Of a DNA stretch of 64,000 nt, positions 8,454 to 16,845 are shown piece after piece. The stretch lies in contig NZ_BMSX01000009.1 in NCBI RefSeq assembly GCF_014649375.1, positions 1 to 64,000 on the forward strand. Direction: 5' to 3'. This DNA comes from Streptomyces aurantiogriseus (lineage in GTDB: Bacteria; Actinomycetota; Actinomycetes; Streptomycetales; Streptomycetaceae). Every line of letters starts with the position of its first letter. Position 1 is the stretch's first letter. Both the position numbers and the translations under genes were made by a program. The notes under the pieces were generated by a model, which was given only the letters and a program-made list of their open reading frames with translations, was not told the origin of the DNA and ran no database searches.

Positions 8454-9863
8454 TCACACGTCGAAGTACAGCTCGAACTCGTGCGGGTGCGGACGCAGCT
8501 GCAGCGGAGCGATCTCGTTCGCGCGCTTGTAGTCGATCCAGGTCTCGATCAGGTCGGCCGTGAAGACGTCCCCCGCGAGCAGGAACTCGTGGTCGCGCTC
8601 GAGGGAGTCGAGGACGGCCGGGAGGGAGGTCGGGACCTGCGGGACGCCCGCGTGCTCCTCGGGGGCCAGCTCGTAGAGGTCCTTGTCGATCGGCTCGGCC
8701 GGCTCGATCTTGTTCTTGATGCCGTCGAGGCCGGCCAGCAGCAGCGCCGAGAAGGCCAGGTACGGGTTGCCGGAGGAGTCGGGCGCGCGGAACTCGACGC
8801 GCTTGGCCTTCGGGTTGGAGCCCGTGATCGGGATACGCATGGCCGCGGAGCGGTTGCGCTGCGAGTACACCAGGTTCACCGGCGCCTCGAAGCCCGGGAC
8901 CAGACGGTGGTACGAGTTCACCGTCGGGTTGGTGAAGGCCAGCAGCGACGGGGCGTGCTTGAGGATGCCGCCGATGTAGTAGCGGGCGGTGTCCGACAGG
9001 CCCGCGTAACCGGCCTCGTCGTAGAACAGCGGGTCGCCGTTGGCCCACAGCGACTGGTGGACGTGCATGCCCGAGCCGTTGTCACCGAAGATCGGCTTCG
9101 GCATGAAGGTCGCGGTCTTGCCGTTGCGCCAGGCGACGTTCTTCACGATGTACTTGAAGAGCTGGAGGTCGTCGGCGGCGGCGAGCAGCGTGTTGAACTT
9201 GTAGTTGATCTCGGCCTGGCCGGCGGTGCCCACCTCGTGGTGCTGGCGCTCGACCTGGAGACCGGCCTTGCCCAGCTCCAGGGAGATCTCGGCGCGCAGG
9301 TCGGCGAAGTGGTCGACCGGCGGGACCGGGAAGTAGCCGCCCTTGTAGCGGACCTTGTAACCACGGTTGTCCTCGAGGGCACCGGTGTTCCAGGCACCCG
9401 CCTCGGAGTCGATGTGGTAGAAGGACTCGTTCGCGCTGGTGGCGAAGCGAACGGAGTCGAAGACGTAGAACTCGGCCTCGGGACCGAAGTACGCGGTGTC
9501 CGCGATACCGGTCGACGCGAGGTAGGCCTCGGCCTTCTTCGCCACGTTGCGCGGGTCACGGGAGTACTGCTCGCCCGTGATCGGGTCGTGGATGAAGAAG
9601 TTGATGTTCAGCGTCTTGTCGCGGCGGAACGGGTCCACCCGCGCGGTGGACAGGTCCGCGCGCAGCGCCATGTCGGACTCGTGGATGGCCTGGAAGCCAC
9701 GGATCGACGAACCGTCGAAGGCGAGCTCCTCGTCCGGGTCGAACGCCTCGACGGGCACCGTGAAGTGCTGCATGACGCCCGGCAGGTCGCAGAACCGGAC
9801 GTCGATGAACTTGACGTCCTCGTCCGCGATGAACTTCTTGGCCTCGTCGGCGTTCTGGAACAT
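8454..9863 (-). CDS. glnA: type I glutamine synthetase
   Basis: A 469-residue GSI enzyme that condenses glutamate and ammonia with ATP; the length is exactly that expected for a bacterial GlnA dodecamer subunit. The beta-Grasp N-terminus (MFQNADEAKKF) and catalytic-domain motifs such as NGSGMHVH and NPYLAFSALL are present. Tyr397 in LYELAPEE is the adenylylation site of GSI-beta enzymes, so control by a GlnE adenylyltransferase is expected. The ATG at 9863 has AGGAGGAG five bases upstream; a long in-frame extension upstream is not coding. A GlnR-like operator lies about 100 bp upstream (9960-9997) and a terminator follows the gene, so it is probably monocistronic. Confidence 0.98.
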   Translation of the reverse strand: MFQNADEAKKFIADEDVKFIDVRFCDLPGVMQHFTVPVEAFDPDEELAFDGSSIRGFQAIHESDMALRADLSTARVDPFRRDKTLNINFFIHDPITGEQYSRDPRNVAKKAEAYLASTGIADTAYFGPEAEFYVFDSVRFATSANESFYHIDSEAGAWNTGALEDNRGYKVRYKGGYFPVPPVDHFADLRAEISLELGKAGLQVERQHHEVGTAGQAEINYKFNTLLAAADDLQLFKYIVKNVAWRNGKTATFMPKPIFGDNGSGMHVHQSLWANGDPLFYDEAGYAGLSDTARYYIGGILKHAPSLLAFTNPTVNSYHRLVPGFEAPVNLVYSQRNRSAAMRIPITGSNPKAKRVEFRAPDSSGNPYLAFSALLLAGLDGIKNKIEPAEPIDKDLYELAPEEHAGVPQVPTSLPAVLDSLERDHEFLLAGDVFTADLIETWIDYKRANEIAPLQLRPHPHEFELYFDV

Positions 9864-9959
9864 CCAGCTCCTCCTACTCCCGGCGGTCGGGCCGGGGTGG
9901 TAGTTCGTTCGTGCGGCCAGTGCGGTGGCACACGCTGACCCCGACCCTAGGGACGGGTG

Positions 9960-9997
9960 ATTTCTCGTGCGTGACCCATTTGTTTCGCAGAAGTTAA
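9960..9997 (-). promoter_or_regulatory. GlnR operator upstream of glnA
   Basis: Read on the minus strand this is TTAAC-n6-GAAAC-n6-GTCAC-n6-GAAAT. It matches the GlnR consensus gTnAC-n6-GaAAc in two tandem a/b boxes with only the first and last bases off. GlnR is the nitrogen regulator of actinomycetes and glnA is a classical target. It sits 97-134 bp before the glnA start codon. Confidence 0.85.
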
Positions 9998-10083
9998 CCG
10001 GCCTGGGTTCCACGGTAGCTCCGACACCCCCCGCCGCACCCCCACCGTCCGCCGGGCATATGGGTGCGCAGTACCGTGGACGG

Positions 10084-10551
10084 GTGGACAACAGGCAAGC
10101 AATCGGATCGTGGCTCTCCGGCCCCCGCGCGGCCATGGAAGAAGCCGGTGCCGACTTCGGATACCGGGGCCAGCAGCTGGGTCTGCCGGAGGAGGGACCG
10201 GGCTCGATCGCCCGCCCCGGCCGACGGCTCGGAGCGCTGGCCGTGGACTGGGGTCTGTGCCTCTTGATCGCATACGGTCTGATCACCGACGGCTACGGCC
10301 AGGCGACCAGCAACTGGGCGCTGCTGATCTTCTTCGCGACGAGCGTCCTGACCGTCGGCACCGTCGGCTTCACCCCCGGTAAGCGCCTCTTCGGTCTGCG
10401 CGTGCTCGACCTGGGGACCGGCACGGTCAACCCCCTGCGCGCCCTGCTGCGCACGGTCCTGCTCTGCCTCGCCCTCCCGGCTCTGATCTGGGACCGCGAC
10501 GGCCGCGGCCTCCACGACCGGCTGGCCCGCACGGTCGAGGTGCGGATCTAG
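10084..10551 (+). CDS. RDD family membrane protein
   Basis: A 155-residue protein with an RDD domain: an Arg-containing first helix start (PGRRLGALAVDW, the family's R and D positions), two further hydrophobic segments, and the loop TPGKRLFGLRVLD. It ends with a conserved DRDGRGLHDRLART tail. RDD proteins are small membrane proteins, some linked to transport, with no agreed function. The GTG start at 10084 (reading MDNRQAIGSWLSG) fits homologues as I remember them; no ribosome-binding site is obvious, so a leaderless transcript is possible. It is divergent from glnA. Confidence 0.85.
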   Translation: MDNRQAIGSWLSGPRAAMEEAGADFGYRGQQLGLPEEGPGSIARPGRRLGALAVDWGLCLLIAYGLITDGYGQATSNWALLIFFATSVLTVGTVGFTPGKRLFGLRVLDLGTGTVNPLRALLRTVLLCLALPALIWDRDGRGLHDRLARTVEVRI

Positions 10552-10593
10552 CACCCTCGTAGCCCATACGACGACGCCGTCGTAGCCGATACG

Positions 10594-10633
10594 ACGAAGG
10601 GGGCGCCCGGCATGATCCGGGCGCCCCCTTCGT
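10594..10633. terminator. strong convergent terminator
   Basis: A perfect 17-bp inverted repeat (10594-10610 and 10617-10633, 6-nt loop) sits between the RDD gene (+) and the DUF4191 gene (-), and should stop transcription from both sides. Confidence 0.8.
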
Positions 10634-10645
10634 GTGTCATAGGGG

Positions 10646-11347
10646 TCAGCGGGCCTTCGGCCCGCCCTTCGGCAGGCGCATGCCCTTGGGCATCGGCCCC
10701 TTCGGCAGGGGCATGTTGCTCATCAGGTCGCCCAGGGCGCGCAGCCGGTCGTTGGTGGTGGTCACCTGGGGGCCGGTCAGCACCCGCGGCAGCTTCAGCA
10801 TGGTGGTCCGCAGCTTCTTCAGCTCGACCTGGCCCTCGCCGGTGCCGACGATCAGGTCGTGCACGGGGACGTCCGCGACGATGCGGTTCATCTTCTTCTT
10901 CTCGGCGGCCAGCAGGCTCTTCACCCGGTTCGGGTTGCCCTCGGCGACCAGGACGATGCCGGCCTTGCCGACCGCCCGGTGCACCACGTCCTGGCTACGG
11001 TTCATCGCCACCGCGGGGGTCGTCGTCCAGCCCCGGCCGATGTTGTCCAGCACGGCCGCGGCGGCGCCCGGCTGGCCCTCCATCTGACCGAAGGCGGCCC
11101 GCTCGGCCCTGCGGCCGAACACGATCGCCGTCGCGAGGAAGGCGAGCAGGAAGCCCAGGATGCCGAGATAGATGGGGTGGCCGATCAAGAAACCGATCGC
11201 GAGGAAGACACCGAAGGTGACGATTCCGACAGCCGCGAGTACAAGACCGATCTTCTTGTCGGCCTTGCGGGTCATCTTGTAGGTCAGGGCGATCTGCTTC
11301 AGTCGCCCGGGGTTCGCGGCGTCTGCCGCCGTGTCCTTCCTCGCCAT
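10646..11347 (-). CDS. DUF4191 domain membrane protein
   Basis: A 233-residue protein typical of actinobacterial DUF4191: a short basic N-terminus, two closely spaced hydrophobic segments (about residues 33-80), then a soluble region ending in a Pro/Lys/Gly-rich tail (PKGPMPKGMRLPKGG). It is found beside lipA in many Streptomyces, as here with one small gene between. The start MARKDTAADA was chosen because it is the conserved N-terminus; the longer upstream frame is non-coding. The function is unknown. Confidence 0.85.
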   Translation of the reverse strand: MARKDTAADAANPGRLKQIALTYKMTRKADKKIGLVLAAVGIVTFGVFLAIGFLIGHPIYLGILGFLLAFLATAIVFGRRAERAAFGQMEGQPGAAAAVLDNIGRGWTTTPAVAMNRSQDVVHRAVGKAGIVLVAEGNPNRVKSLLAAEKKKMNRIVADVPVHDLIVGTGEGQVELKKLRTTMLKLPRVLTGPQVTTTNDRLRALGDLMSNMPLPKGPMPKGMRLPKGGPKAR

Positions 11348-11415
11348 GCCACGCAGTCTACGTGGCCCCCGGGAGTACCGACGACGGCAGTCCCGGGCCG
11401 GGGAGGGAGGGCGGG

Positions 11416-11616
11416 TCAGGAGCGGGCGGAGGTGACCTCTTCGAGGACGCGCTGCGCCTCGACACGGTCCTTGGCGCGGCGGCGGTCCTCCAGCACGGAG
11501 GTCCAGGCGTTGCGTCGGGCGGTGCGCTGGCCGCCGCTCATGAGCAGGGACTCGACGGCGCGCAGGGCGTCGGTGACGGACGGGATCGCGGTGGCGCGAA
11601 CGGGCGCGGCCTGCAT
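11416..11616 (-). CDS. small conserved hypothetical protein
   Basis: A 66-residue soluble protein, MQAAPVRATA onward, with a highly charged C-terminal half (SGGQRTARRNAWTSVLEDRR). No known domain is recognised, but the reading frame has typical Streptomyces codon bias. The ATG at 11616 has a G-rich site (GAGGGGGA) eight bases upstream; the next in-frame ATG at 11640 has none. The promoter region upstream carries a conspicuous inverted repeat (11679-11719). It could be a small regulatory or nucleic-acid-associated protein, but that is a guess. Confidence 0.7.
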   Translation of the reverse strand: MQAAPVRATAIPSVTDALRAVESLLMSGGQRTARRNAWTSVLEDRRRAKDRVEAQRVLEEVTSARS

Positions 11617-11678
11617 GTGGAGGTCCCCCTCGGGCGGCATTGGGCACGGATCTACGTGGTGTGACACCAGCGTCACTG

Positions 11679-11719
11679 ATTGGTGTTACCAGGGCGTGAC
11701 CGACCGGTCAAACACCAAT
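11679..11719 (-). promoter_or_regulatory. putative promoter inside a 9-bp inverted repeat
   Basis: On the minus strand TTGACC (11711-11706) is separated by 17 bp from TAACAC (11688-11683), a plausible housekeeping promoter for the 66-residue gene. A perfect 9-bp inverted repeat (11679-11687 and 11711-11719) overlaps both hexamers, which suggests an operator. A second palindrome, GGTGT-G-ACACC, lies at 11658-11668. Confidence 0.45.
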
Positions 11720-11886
11720 GAAGCCTTGATGCAGGGGGCCGAAATGCTGACGCGGCCCTGACGTACGCCCTCATCTGCGAGGACGGTCAGGACCGCGTCA
11801 TATCGGCCGCTACTGGCGGGTAGCTGCTTGTGCGCGAATTCACACGCTTGCCTCGCCGAGTGCGGGGCAAGGCGGTTGACGGAGTG

Positions 11887-12852
11887 TCAGACGGCCTGGG
11901 CGGCGATGAAGGAACCGCGCTTCTCGACGGCCATCTGGTAGAGACGCCCGGCACGGTAGGAGGACCGTACCAGCGGGCCGGACATCACGCCCGAGAAGCC
12001 GATCTGCTCGGCTTCCTCCTTCAGCTCGACGAACTCCTGCGGCTTGACCCAGCGCTCCACGGGGTGGTGGCGCACGGACGGGCGCAGGTACTGCGTGATG
12101 GTGACCAGCTCGCAGCCGGCGTCGTGCAGCTGCTTCAGCGCGTCGCTGACCTCCTCGCGGGTCTCGCCCATGCCGAGGATGAGGTTCGACTTGGTGACCA
12201 GACCGAAGTCGCGGGCGGCCGTGATGACCTTCAGGGAGCGCTCGTAGCGGAAGCCGGGCCGGATCCGCTTGAAGATCCGCGGGACCGTCTCGACGTTGTG
12301 CGCGAAGACCTCGGGCCGGGAGGAGAAGACCTCTTCGAGCTGCTCCGGGACGGCGTTGAAGTCGGGAGCGAGCAGCTCCACCTTCGTCCGCCCGCCCTCG
12401 CGCCCGGCGGTCTGCTGATGGATCTGCCGCACGGTCTCGGCGTACAGCCACGCGCCGCCGTCCTCGAGGTCGTCGCGCGCGACACCGGTGACGGTGGCGT
12501 AGTTCAGATCCATCGTGACGACGGACTCGCCGACCCGTCGCGGCTCGTCCCGGTCCAGCGCCTCGGGCTTGCCGGTGTCGATCTGGCAGAAGTCACAGCG
12601 CCGGGTGCACTGGTCGCCACCGATGAGGAAGGTCGCCTCGCGGTCCTCCCAGCACTCGTAGATGTTCGGGCAGCCGGCTTCCTGGCATACGGTGTGCAGC
12701 CCCTCGCTCTTCACGAGGTTCTGCATCTTCGTGTACTCGGGACCCATTTTCGCCCGCGTCTTGATCCACTCGGGCTTGCGCTCGATGGGGGTCTGGCTGT
12801 TCCGGACCTCCAGGCGCAGCATCTTGCGTCCGTCGGGTGCGACTGCGGACAC
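11887..12852 (-). CDS. lipA: lipoyl synthase
   Basis: A 321-residue radical-SAM enzyme that inserts two sulfurs into protein-bound octanoyl groups to make lipoyl cofactors. Both iron-sulfur motifs are visible: the auxiliary cluster Cys56-x4-Cys61-x5-Cys67 and the radical-SAM Cys82-x3-Cys86-x2-Cys89. The C-terminal RSSYRAG motif, which supplies the auxiliary-cluster serine, is also present. The GTG at 12852 (MSAVAPDGRKMLRL) has GGGAG six bases upstream and agrees with known Streptomyces LipA length; an upstream in-frame start at 12888 is less likely. lipB lies just upstream on the same strand, so the two form a lipoylation pair. Targets in this window include the E2 protein at 35384-37216. Confidence 0.97.
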   Translation of the reverse strand: MSAVAPDGRKMLRLEVRNSQTPIERKPEWIKTRAKMGPEYTKMQNLVKSEGLHTVCQEAGCPNIYECWEDREATFLIGGDQCTRRCDFCQIDTGKPEALDRDEPRRVGESVVTMDLNYATVTGVARDDLEDGGAWLYAETVRQIHQQTAGREGGRTKVELLAPDFNAVPEQLEEVFSSRPEVFAHNVETVPRIFKRIRPGFRYERSLKVITAARDFGLVTKSNLILGMGETREEVSDALKQLHDAGCELVTITQYLRPSVRHHPVERWVKPQEFVELKEEAEQIGFSGVMSGPLVRSSYRAGRLYQMAVEKRGSFIAAQAV

Positions 12853-12957
12853 ATCGGCTCCCTGTAGCTTCGATTCTTCGGCGTACACCAGGGTACGCCC
12901 GTGGTTGTCGGCCTCTGCTTCCAGGCCAACCTGCGGGCCCGCGGGCCCATTCCCCCG

Positions 12958-13755
12958 TCAGGCGGTCGCCTTCTCGATCTCCCGCGGCTTCAGCTCGGCG
13001 TTCCCCAGTACGTCGGCCAAGTGCCGTTCGACGACCGGCAGCACCTCGTCTATGGTGATGTCCCGCCCGAGTTCGTCGGCGAGTGAGGCGACGCCCGCGT
13101 CACGGATCCCGCACGGGATGATCCGGTCGAACCACTTGTTGTCGGGGTTCACGTTCAGCGCGAAGCCGTGCATGGTGACGCCCTTGGCCACGCGGATGCC
13201 GATCGCGGCGATCTTGCGGTCCTCGCGGCGCTGGCCGGCGTTGGAGGGGGCGTACTCGGGGCCGTTCAGGCGCGGGTCGAACTCCTCGTCGTGCAGACGG
13301 GGGTCGAAGTCCAGGGACAGCCCGCCGAGGGACGGCCGCTGCTCGACGGGGTCACCGAGCACCCACACCCCGCTCCGGCCCTCGACCCGGGTCGTCTCCA
13401 GACCGAACTCGGCGCAGGTGCGGATCAGCGCCTCCTCGAGCCGCCGGACATGCGCCACGACGTCCACCGGGCGCGGCAGCTTCTGGATGGGGTAGCCCAC
13501 CAGCTGGCCGGGCCCGTGCCAGGTGATCTTGCCGCCGCGGTCCACGTCCACGACCGGTGTGCCGTCCAGGGGCCGCTCGCTGTCGGCCGTCCGCCGGCCC
13601 GCCGTGTACACCGGCGGGTGCTCCAGGAGCAGCACGGTGTCGGGGACCTCGTCGGCGAACCGCGCCGCGTGCACCCGGCGCTGCTCGTCCCACGCCTCCC
13701 GGTACTCGACGGCGTCAGCTCCGAAGCCCATGCGAACGAACCGCAACTCACTCAC
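12958..13755 (-). CDS. lipB: lipoyl(octanoyl) transferase
   Basis: A 265-residue enzyme that moves octanoyl from acyl carrier protein to lipoyl domains, the step before LipA. It carries the family signature GGKITWHGPGQLVGYP and the catalytic pair Lys181 and Cys215 (IIPCGI). Relative to the shorter enterobacterial LipB it has an insertion around residues 135-178 and a short C-terminal extension, both usual in Streptomyces. The GTG at 13755 has GGGGAGG eight bases upstream; the frame continues further upstream without a suitable start. It ends 105 bp before lipA begins and probably shares its transcript. Confidence 0.96.
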   Translation of the reverse strand: MSELRFVRMGFGADAVEYREAWDEQRRVHAARFADEVPDTVLLLEHPPVYTAGRRTADSERPLDGTPVVDVDRGGKITWHGPGQLVGYPIQKLPRPVDVVAHVRRLEEALIRTCAEFGLETTRVEGRSGVWVLGDPVEQRPSLGGLSLDFDPRLHDEEFDPRLNGPEYAPSNAGQRREDRKIAAIGIRVAKGVTMHGFALNVNPDNKWFDRIIPCGIRDAGVASLADELGRDITIDEVLPVVERHLADVLGNAELKPREIEKATA

Positions 13756-14007
13756 GGCAAGCGCCTCCCCAGTCGACAACTGCGTCAGGCACGTAACGCG
13801 CCCACGCCACTGTACGTCCGTCCGCCACGCGTCAGCCCGGCGGCCAATCCTCACACGATCGGATGAATGAGGGTCGAGATGTGCGACCGCCCGCTTACGC
13901 TCCGCTACATTCGCGCCGTTCACGAGGCCATTAGGGCTGCTCACAGGCAATCCGGGCACCACGCGGTCTCGCGTGGGGGCCCGGGCAGGCAGGAGACCGC
14001 ACCGCAG

Positions 14008-15525
14008 ATGACGGAACGACCCGCGCAGCGCACTCCCAACCGCCAGCTCGCCGCGCTCATCGCAGAAGCGGGCTTCTCCAACGCGGGTCTGGCCCGGCGC
14101 GTCGATCAGCTCGGTCTCGAACACGGGCTGGATCTCAGATACGACAAGACGTCCGTCACGCGGTGGCTGCGCGGACAGCAGCCCCGCGGCACCACCCCGG
14201 CCCTCATCGCCGAGGTCTTCACCAGGCGCCTGGGCCGCCGCCTGACCGCGCAGGACCTCGGCCTGGACGCCTGCGCCCCCGTGTACGCGGGGCTGGAGTT
14301 CGCCGGCACGCCCGAGGAGGCCATCGACATCGTCGGCGGGCTGTGGCGCAAGGACTCCGGGAGCCAGGCCGAGCTCCGCAAGATCGCCTTCACCCCGGCG
14401 GGGCTCGTCGTCCCCAGCAGGGACTGGCTGATCGGCCGGGCCGACGAGAAGGTCGCCCGCGAGCAGCCCGACCGGGCACCGGCCCAGGGCCGCCCGTCAC
14501 CCAAGCCCTCGTCGGCCACGCCGGCGTCCGCCAAGCCCGCGCCCGGCCGGTCCACCGCCCCGCCCGCCCCGGGCACGCCCACCGTGCCCCGGCAGCGCGG
14601 CACGGCCGAGCGCGGCCCCGGCCACCGGGTCACCGGCGGCGACATCGCCGCGCTCCGCTCGGTCGGCGAACTCTTCCGCACCCTCGACAACATGTACGGC
14701 GGCGGCCATGCCCGCCAGGCCCTCGTGCGCTATCTGGAGCACGAGTGCGAGCCGATGCTGCGCGGCACCTACGGCGAACAGACCGGCCGCCGGCTCTTCG
14801 GCGCCGCCGCCGACCTCACCCGCCTCGCGGGCTGGACCTCCTTCGACATCGCCGCGCACGGCCTCGCCCAGCGCTACTTCGTCCAGGCCCTGCGTCTCTC
14901 CCAGGCCGCCGGGGACCGTGCGTACGGCTCCTTCGTCCTGGTCACCATGAGCCGCCAGGCCGTCTACCTCGGCCATGGCCGTGAGGCGGTGCAGCTGGCG
15001 CGCGTGGCGCAACAGGGCGTCGGCACGAACGCCCCGCCCGTCGTCCAGGCGCTGCTGCACGCGGCGGAGGCGCGTGGGCACGGGGTGCTGGGCGAGGTGC
15101 GTGCCTGCACCGCGTCCCTCGTGCGGGCGGAGCGGGCGTTGGAGGCGGCCAAGGCCGGCGACGAGGTGCCGTTCTGGGCGCGGTTCTTCGACGAGGGGCA
15201 GCTGGCCCACGAGTTCGGGCACTGCCACCGGGACCTCCAGCAGTTCCGTGCCGCCGCCCAGCACGCCGAGCGCTCGCTGCAGCTGCGGCCCGCCGTCTAC
15301 GCCCGCAGCCGCCTCTTCTGCCGCGTCGTCCTCGCCTCCGCCCGCCTCGGCCTGGGCGAACTCGACCAGGCCTGCCAGCTCGCCGCGGAGGCGGCCGGGC
15401 AGGCGGCGGAGATGCGGTCGGTGCGGGCGCAGGAGTACGTGAGGGACTTCGAGCGCAGGCTGGAGCCGTACCGGGACGCGGCCCCGGCGCGGAACTACCG
15501 GGACAAGGTGGCGGCACTGGGCTAG
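14008..15525 (+). CDS. NsdA-like regulator with TPR-type C-terminus
   Basis: A 505-residue protein. The N-terminal ~90 residues form a helix-turn-helix-like domain (NAGLARRVDQLGLEHG, then a DKTSVTRWLRGQQPRG segment) of the kind seen in the Streptomyces developmental regulator NsdA. A Pro/Ala-rich linker at about 155-205 leads to an all-helical C-terminal half with repeated alanine-rich hairpins resembling tetratricopeptide repeats. The ATG at 14008 was chosen because the conserved domain begins immediately after it; AGGAG lies 12 bases upstream. It is divergent from lipB. It probably affects differentiation or secondary metabolism, but the target is unknown. Confidence 0.8.
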   Translation: MTERPAQRTPNRQLAALIAEAGFSNAGLARRVDQLGLEHGLDLRYDKTSVTRWLRGQQPRGTTPALIAEVFTRRLGRRLTAQDLGLDACAPVYAGLEFAGTPEEAIDIVGGLWRKDSGSQAELRKIAFTPAGLVVPSRDWLIGRADEKVAREQPDRAPAQGRPSPKPSSATPASAKPAPGRSTAPPAPGTPTVPRQRGTAERGPGHRVTGGDIAALRSVGELFRTLDNMYGGGHARQALVRYLEHECEPMLRGTYGEQTGRRLFGAAADLTRLAGWTSFDIAAHGLAQRYFVQALRLSQAAGDRAYGSFVLVTMSRQAVYLGHGREAVQLARVAQQGVGTNAPPVVQALLHAAEARGHGVLGEVRACTASLVRAERALEAAKAGDEVPFWARFFDEGQLAHEFGHCHRDLQQFRAAAQHAERSLQLRPAVYARSRLFCRVVLASARLGLGELDQACQLAAEAAGQAAEMRSVRAQEYVRDFERRLEPYRDAAPARNYRDKVAALG

Positions 15526-15549
15526 CCACCGGACCACGTCCCCCGCCCC

Positions 15550-16195
15550 CGCCGCCCCTCCCCTTCCCGACCTCCAGGGGCTCCGCCCCTTCGACCCTTC
15601 CAGGGGGCTCCGCCCCCTGGAACCCCGGCGCGGCTGCCGCCGCTGCACCCCGGGTGGGGGTCCGTCCCTGCGGTCCTGCCGGGGCTCCGCTCCCTGGGCC
15701 CCGGTGGGCTGCCGCCCCTGCACTCCGGGTGGGGGTCCGTCCCTTCGGTCCTGCCGGGGGCTCCGCTCCCTGGACCCCGGTGGGGCTGCCGCCCTGGACC
15801 CGGGGCGGGGGCTGTGTCCTTGGCCCCTCGGCGGGGCTGCGCTTCTGCATCCTGGGCGGGGATCCGTCCCTTCGATCCCGCCGGAGGGGCCGCCCCTTGG
15901 ACCCCGGCGTGGCGGGGCTGCCGCCCCTGGCCCGCCGCGGGGCTGCGCTTCTGCACCCGGCGGGGCTTCGCCCCTTCAACCCGCCGGGGACTTGCTCCCA
16001 GGAACCTGGCGGGACTGTGCCCCTGGACCCCGGCCGGGGTTACGTCCTGCACCGTCGGCGGGCTGTGCCCGCACCCCCGGGCGGCTTGCGCCCCGGCACC
16101 CCTGGCGGGGCCCCGCCCCTGCACCCCCCCACAGGGGTGCGCCCTGTGCCCGTGCGCCCCGGGCGGGGCCGTGGTCCGGCACCCCACGCGGCCCG
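15550..16195. repeat. GC-rich imperfect repeat array
   Basis: About 650 bp between the regulator gene and the ECF41 promoter consist of degenerate units of roughly 30-37 bp. Each unit contains a self-complementary core of the type GGGGCTCCGCCCC followed by CTGGACCCCGG. A higher-order unit of 75 bp is repeated from 15652 and 15727. Long proline-rich reading frames occur on both strands but only because the period is close to a multiple of three. No gene is supported here; strong secondary structure is expected. Confidence 0.8.
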
Positions 16196-16206
16196 GTGTT
16201 TCGGGA

Positions 16207-16233
16207 TGTCACAGGCGAGGTTGCTGTCTCGTC
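16207..16233 (+). promoter_or_regulatory. ECF41-type sigma promoter
   Basis: TGTCACA (16207-16213) and CGTC (16230-16233) are separated by exactly 16 bp, which reproduces the promoter motif reported for ECF41 sigma factors. It lies 39 bp before the doxX start, and the ECF41 sigma gene itself follows, so autoregulation is likely. Confidence 0.8.
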
Positions 16234-16271
16234 GTACGGGGTGCAGGCAATTCTCGATCAAGGAGTGGATG

Positions 16272-16655
16272 ATGAACCTCGCGCTGTGGATCGGTGCCGG
16301 GCTGCTGGCCGCAGTTGCTCTGGTCGGCGGTGTCAGCAAGACGTTCGTGCCCAAAGAGACGCTGGCTGCGGCCCATGGTGGGGGATGGACCGAAGGTGTC
16401 GGCGTCGGCTTCGTCAAGGTTCTCGGTGTCCTCGAACTGCTGGCCGCGTTGGGCTTGATCCTGCCCGCCGTGGTCGACATCGCACCGGTTCTGGTGCCGG
16501 TGACCGCCGTCTGCTGGGTCCTGCTGATGGTCGGCGCGATGGTCACCCATGGCCGACTCGGCGAATCGAAGTTCGTGGTGCTGAACCTGGTGTATCTCGC
16601 GCTTGCGGCATTCATCGCGTGGGGCCGCTTCGGCCCCGAGTCCTTCACCGGCTGA
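16272..16655 (+). CDS. DoxX family membrane protein
   Basis: A 127-residue protein with four hydrophobic segments in DoxX arrangement (ALWIGAGLLAAVALVGG; VKVLGVLELLAALGLI; APVLVPVTAVCWVLLM; a C-terminal AALAAFIAWG-type helix). DoxX-like proteins are among the COE genes (carboxymuconolactone decarboxylase, oxidoreductase, epimerase or DoxX) that accompany ECF41 sigma factors, as happens here. Two adjacent ATGs are possible; the second, at 16272, has the better spacing (six bases) to AAGGAG. It is expressed from the ECF41 promoter just upstream and is probably the main target of the sigma factor encoded next to it. Confidence 0.85.
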   Translation: MNLALWIGAGLLAAVALVGGVSKTFVPKETLAAAHGGGWTEGVGVGFVKVLGVLELLAALGLILPAVVDIAPVLVPVTAVCWVLLMVGAMVTHGRLGESKFVVLNLVYLALAAFIAWGRFGPESFTG

Positions 16656-16716
16656 CCTGCGGCAACGCACAGTTCCCGTCCGGGAGTTGAGAGTCCATTG
16701 TCGATCGTGGAGAGTG

Positions 16717-16845
16717 ATGATCACGCGAGCGGTCACGATGACTGCCGAGGAGCTCGGCTTCTCCCGCGCCAAGGCCCAGCGGGAACTCGACCGACAACAG
16801 CGCCACCCCTCGTGGCGCCAGGGTTTCAAGGAGGAGCCGGTATGA
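16717..16845 (+). CDS. possible 42-residue leader ORF coupled to the sigma gene
   Basis: A short frame (MITRAVTMTAEELGFS onward) starts four bases after GGAG and ends in a TGA that overlaps the sigma-factor ATG as ATGA. Codon choice is fairly Streptomyces-like and the sequence is hydrophilic and basic, with no known domain. It could be a real small protein, a translational coupler, or the remnant of a larger gene. No independent support exists. Confidence 0.3.
   Translation: MITRAVTMTAEELGFSRAKAQRELDRQQRHPSWRQGFKEEPV

Noticed and set aside
15522..16187. Collagen-like Gly/Pro/Arg-rich frame on the minus strand with a 12-residue period
   Set aside because: The period comes from ~36-bp DNA repeats; all frames are open, there is no start signal, and residues vary without pattern.
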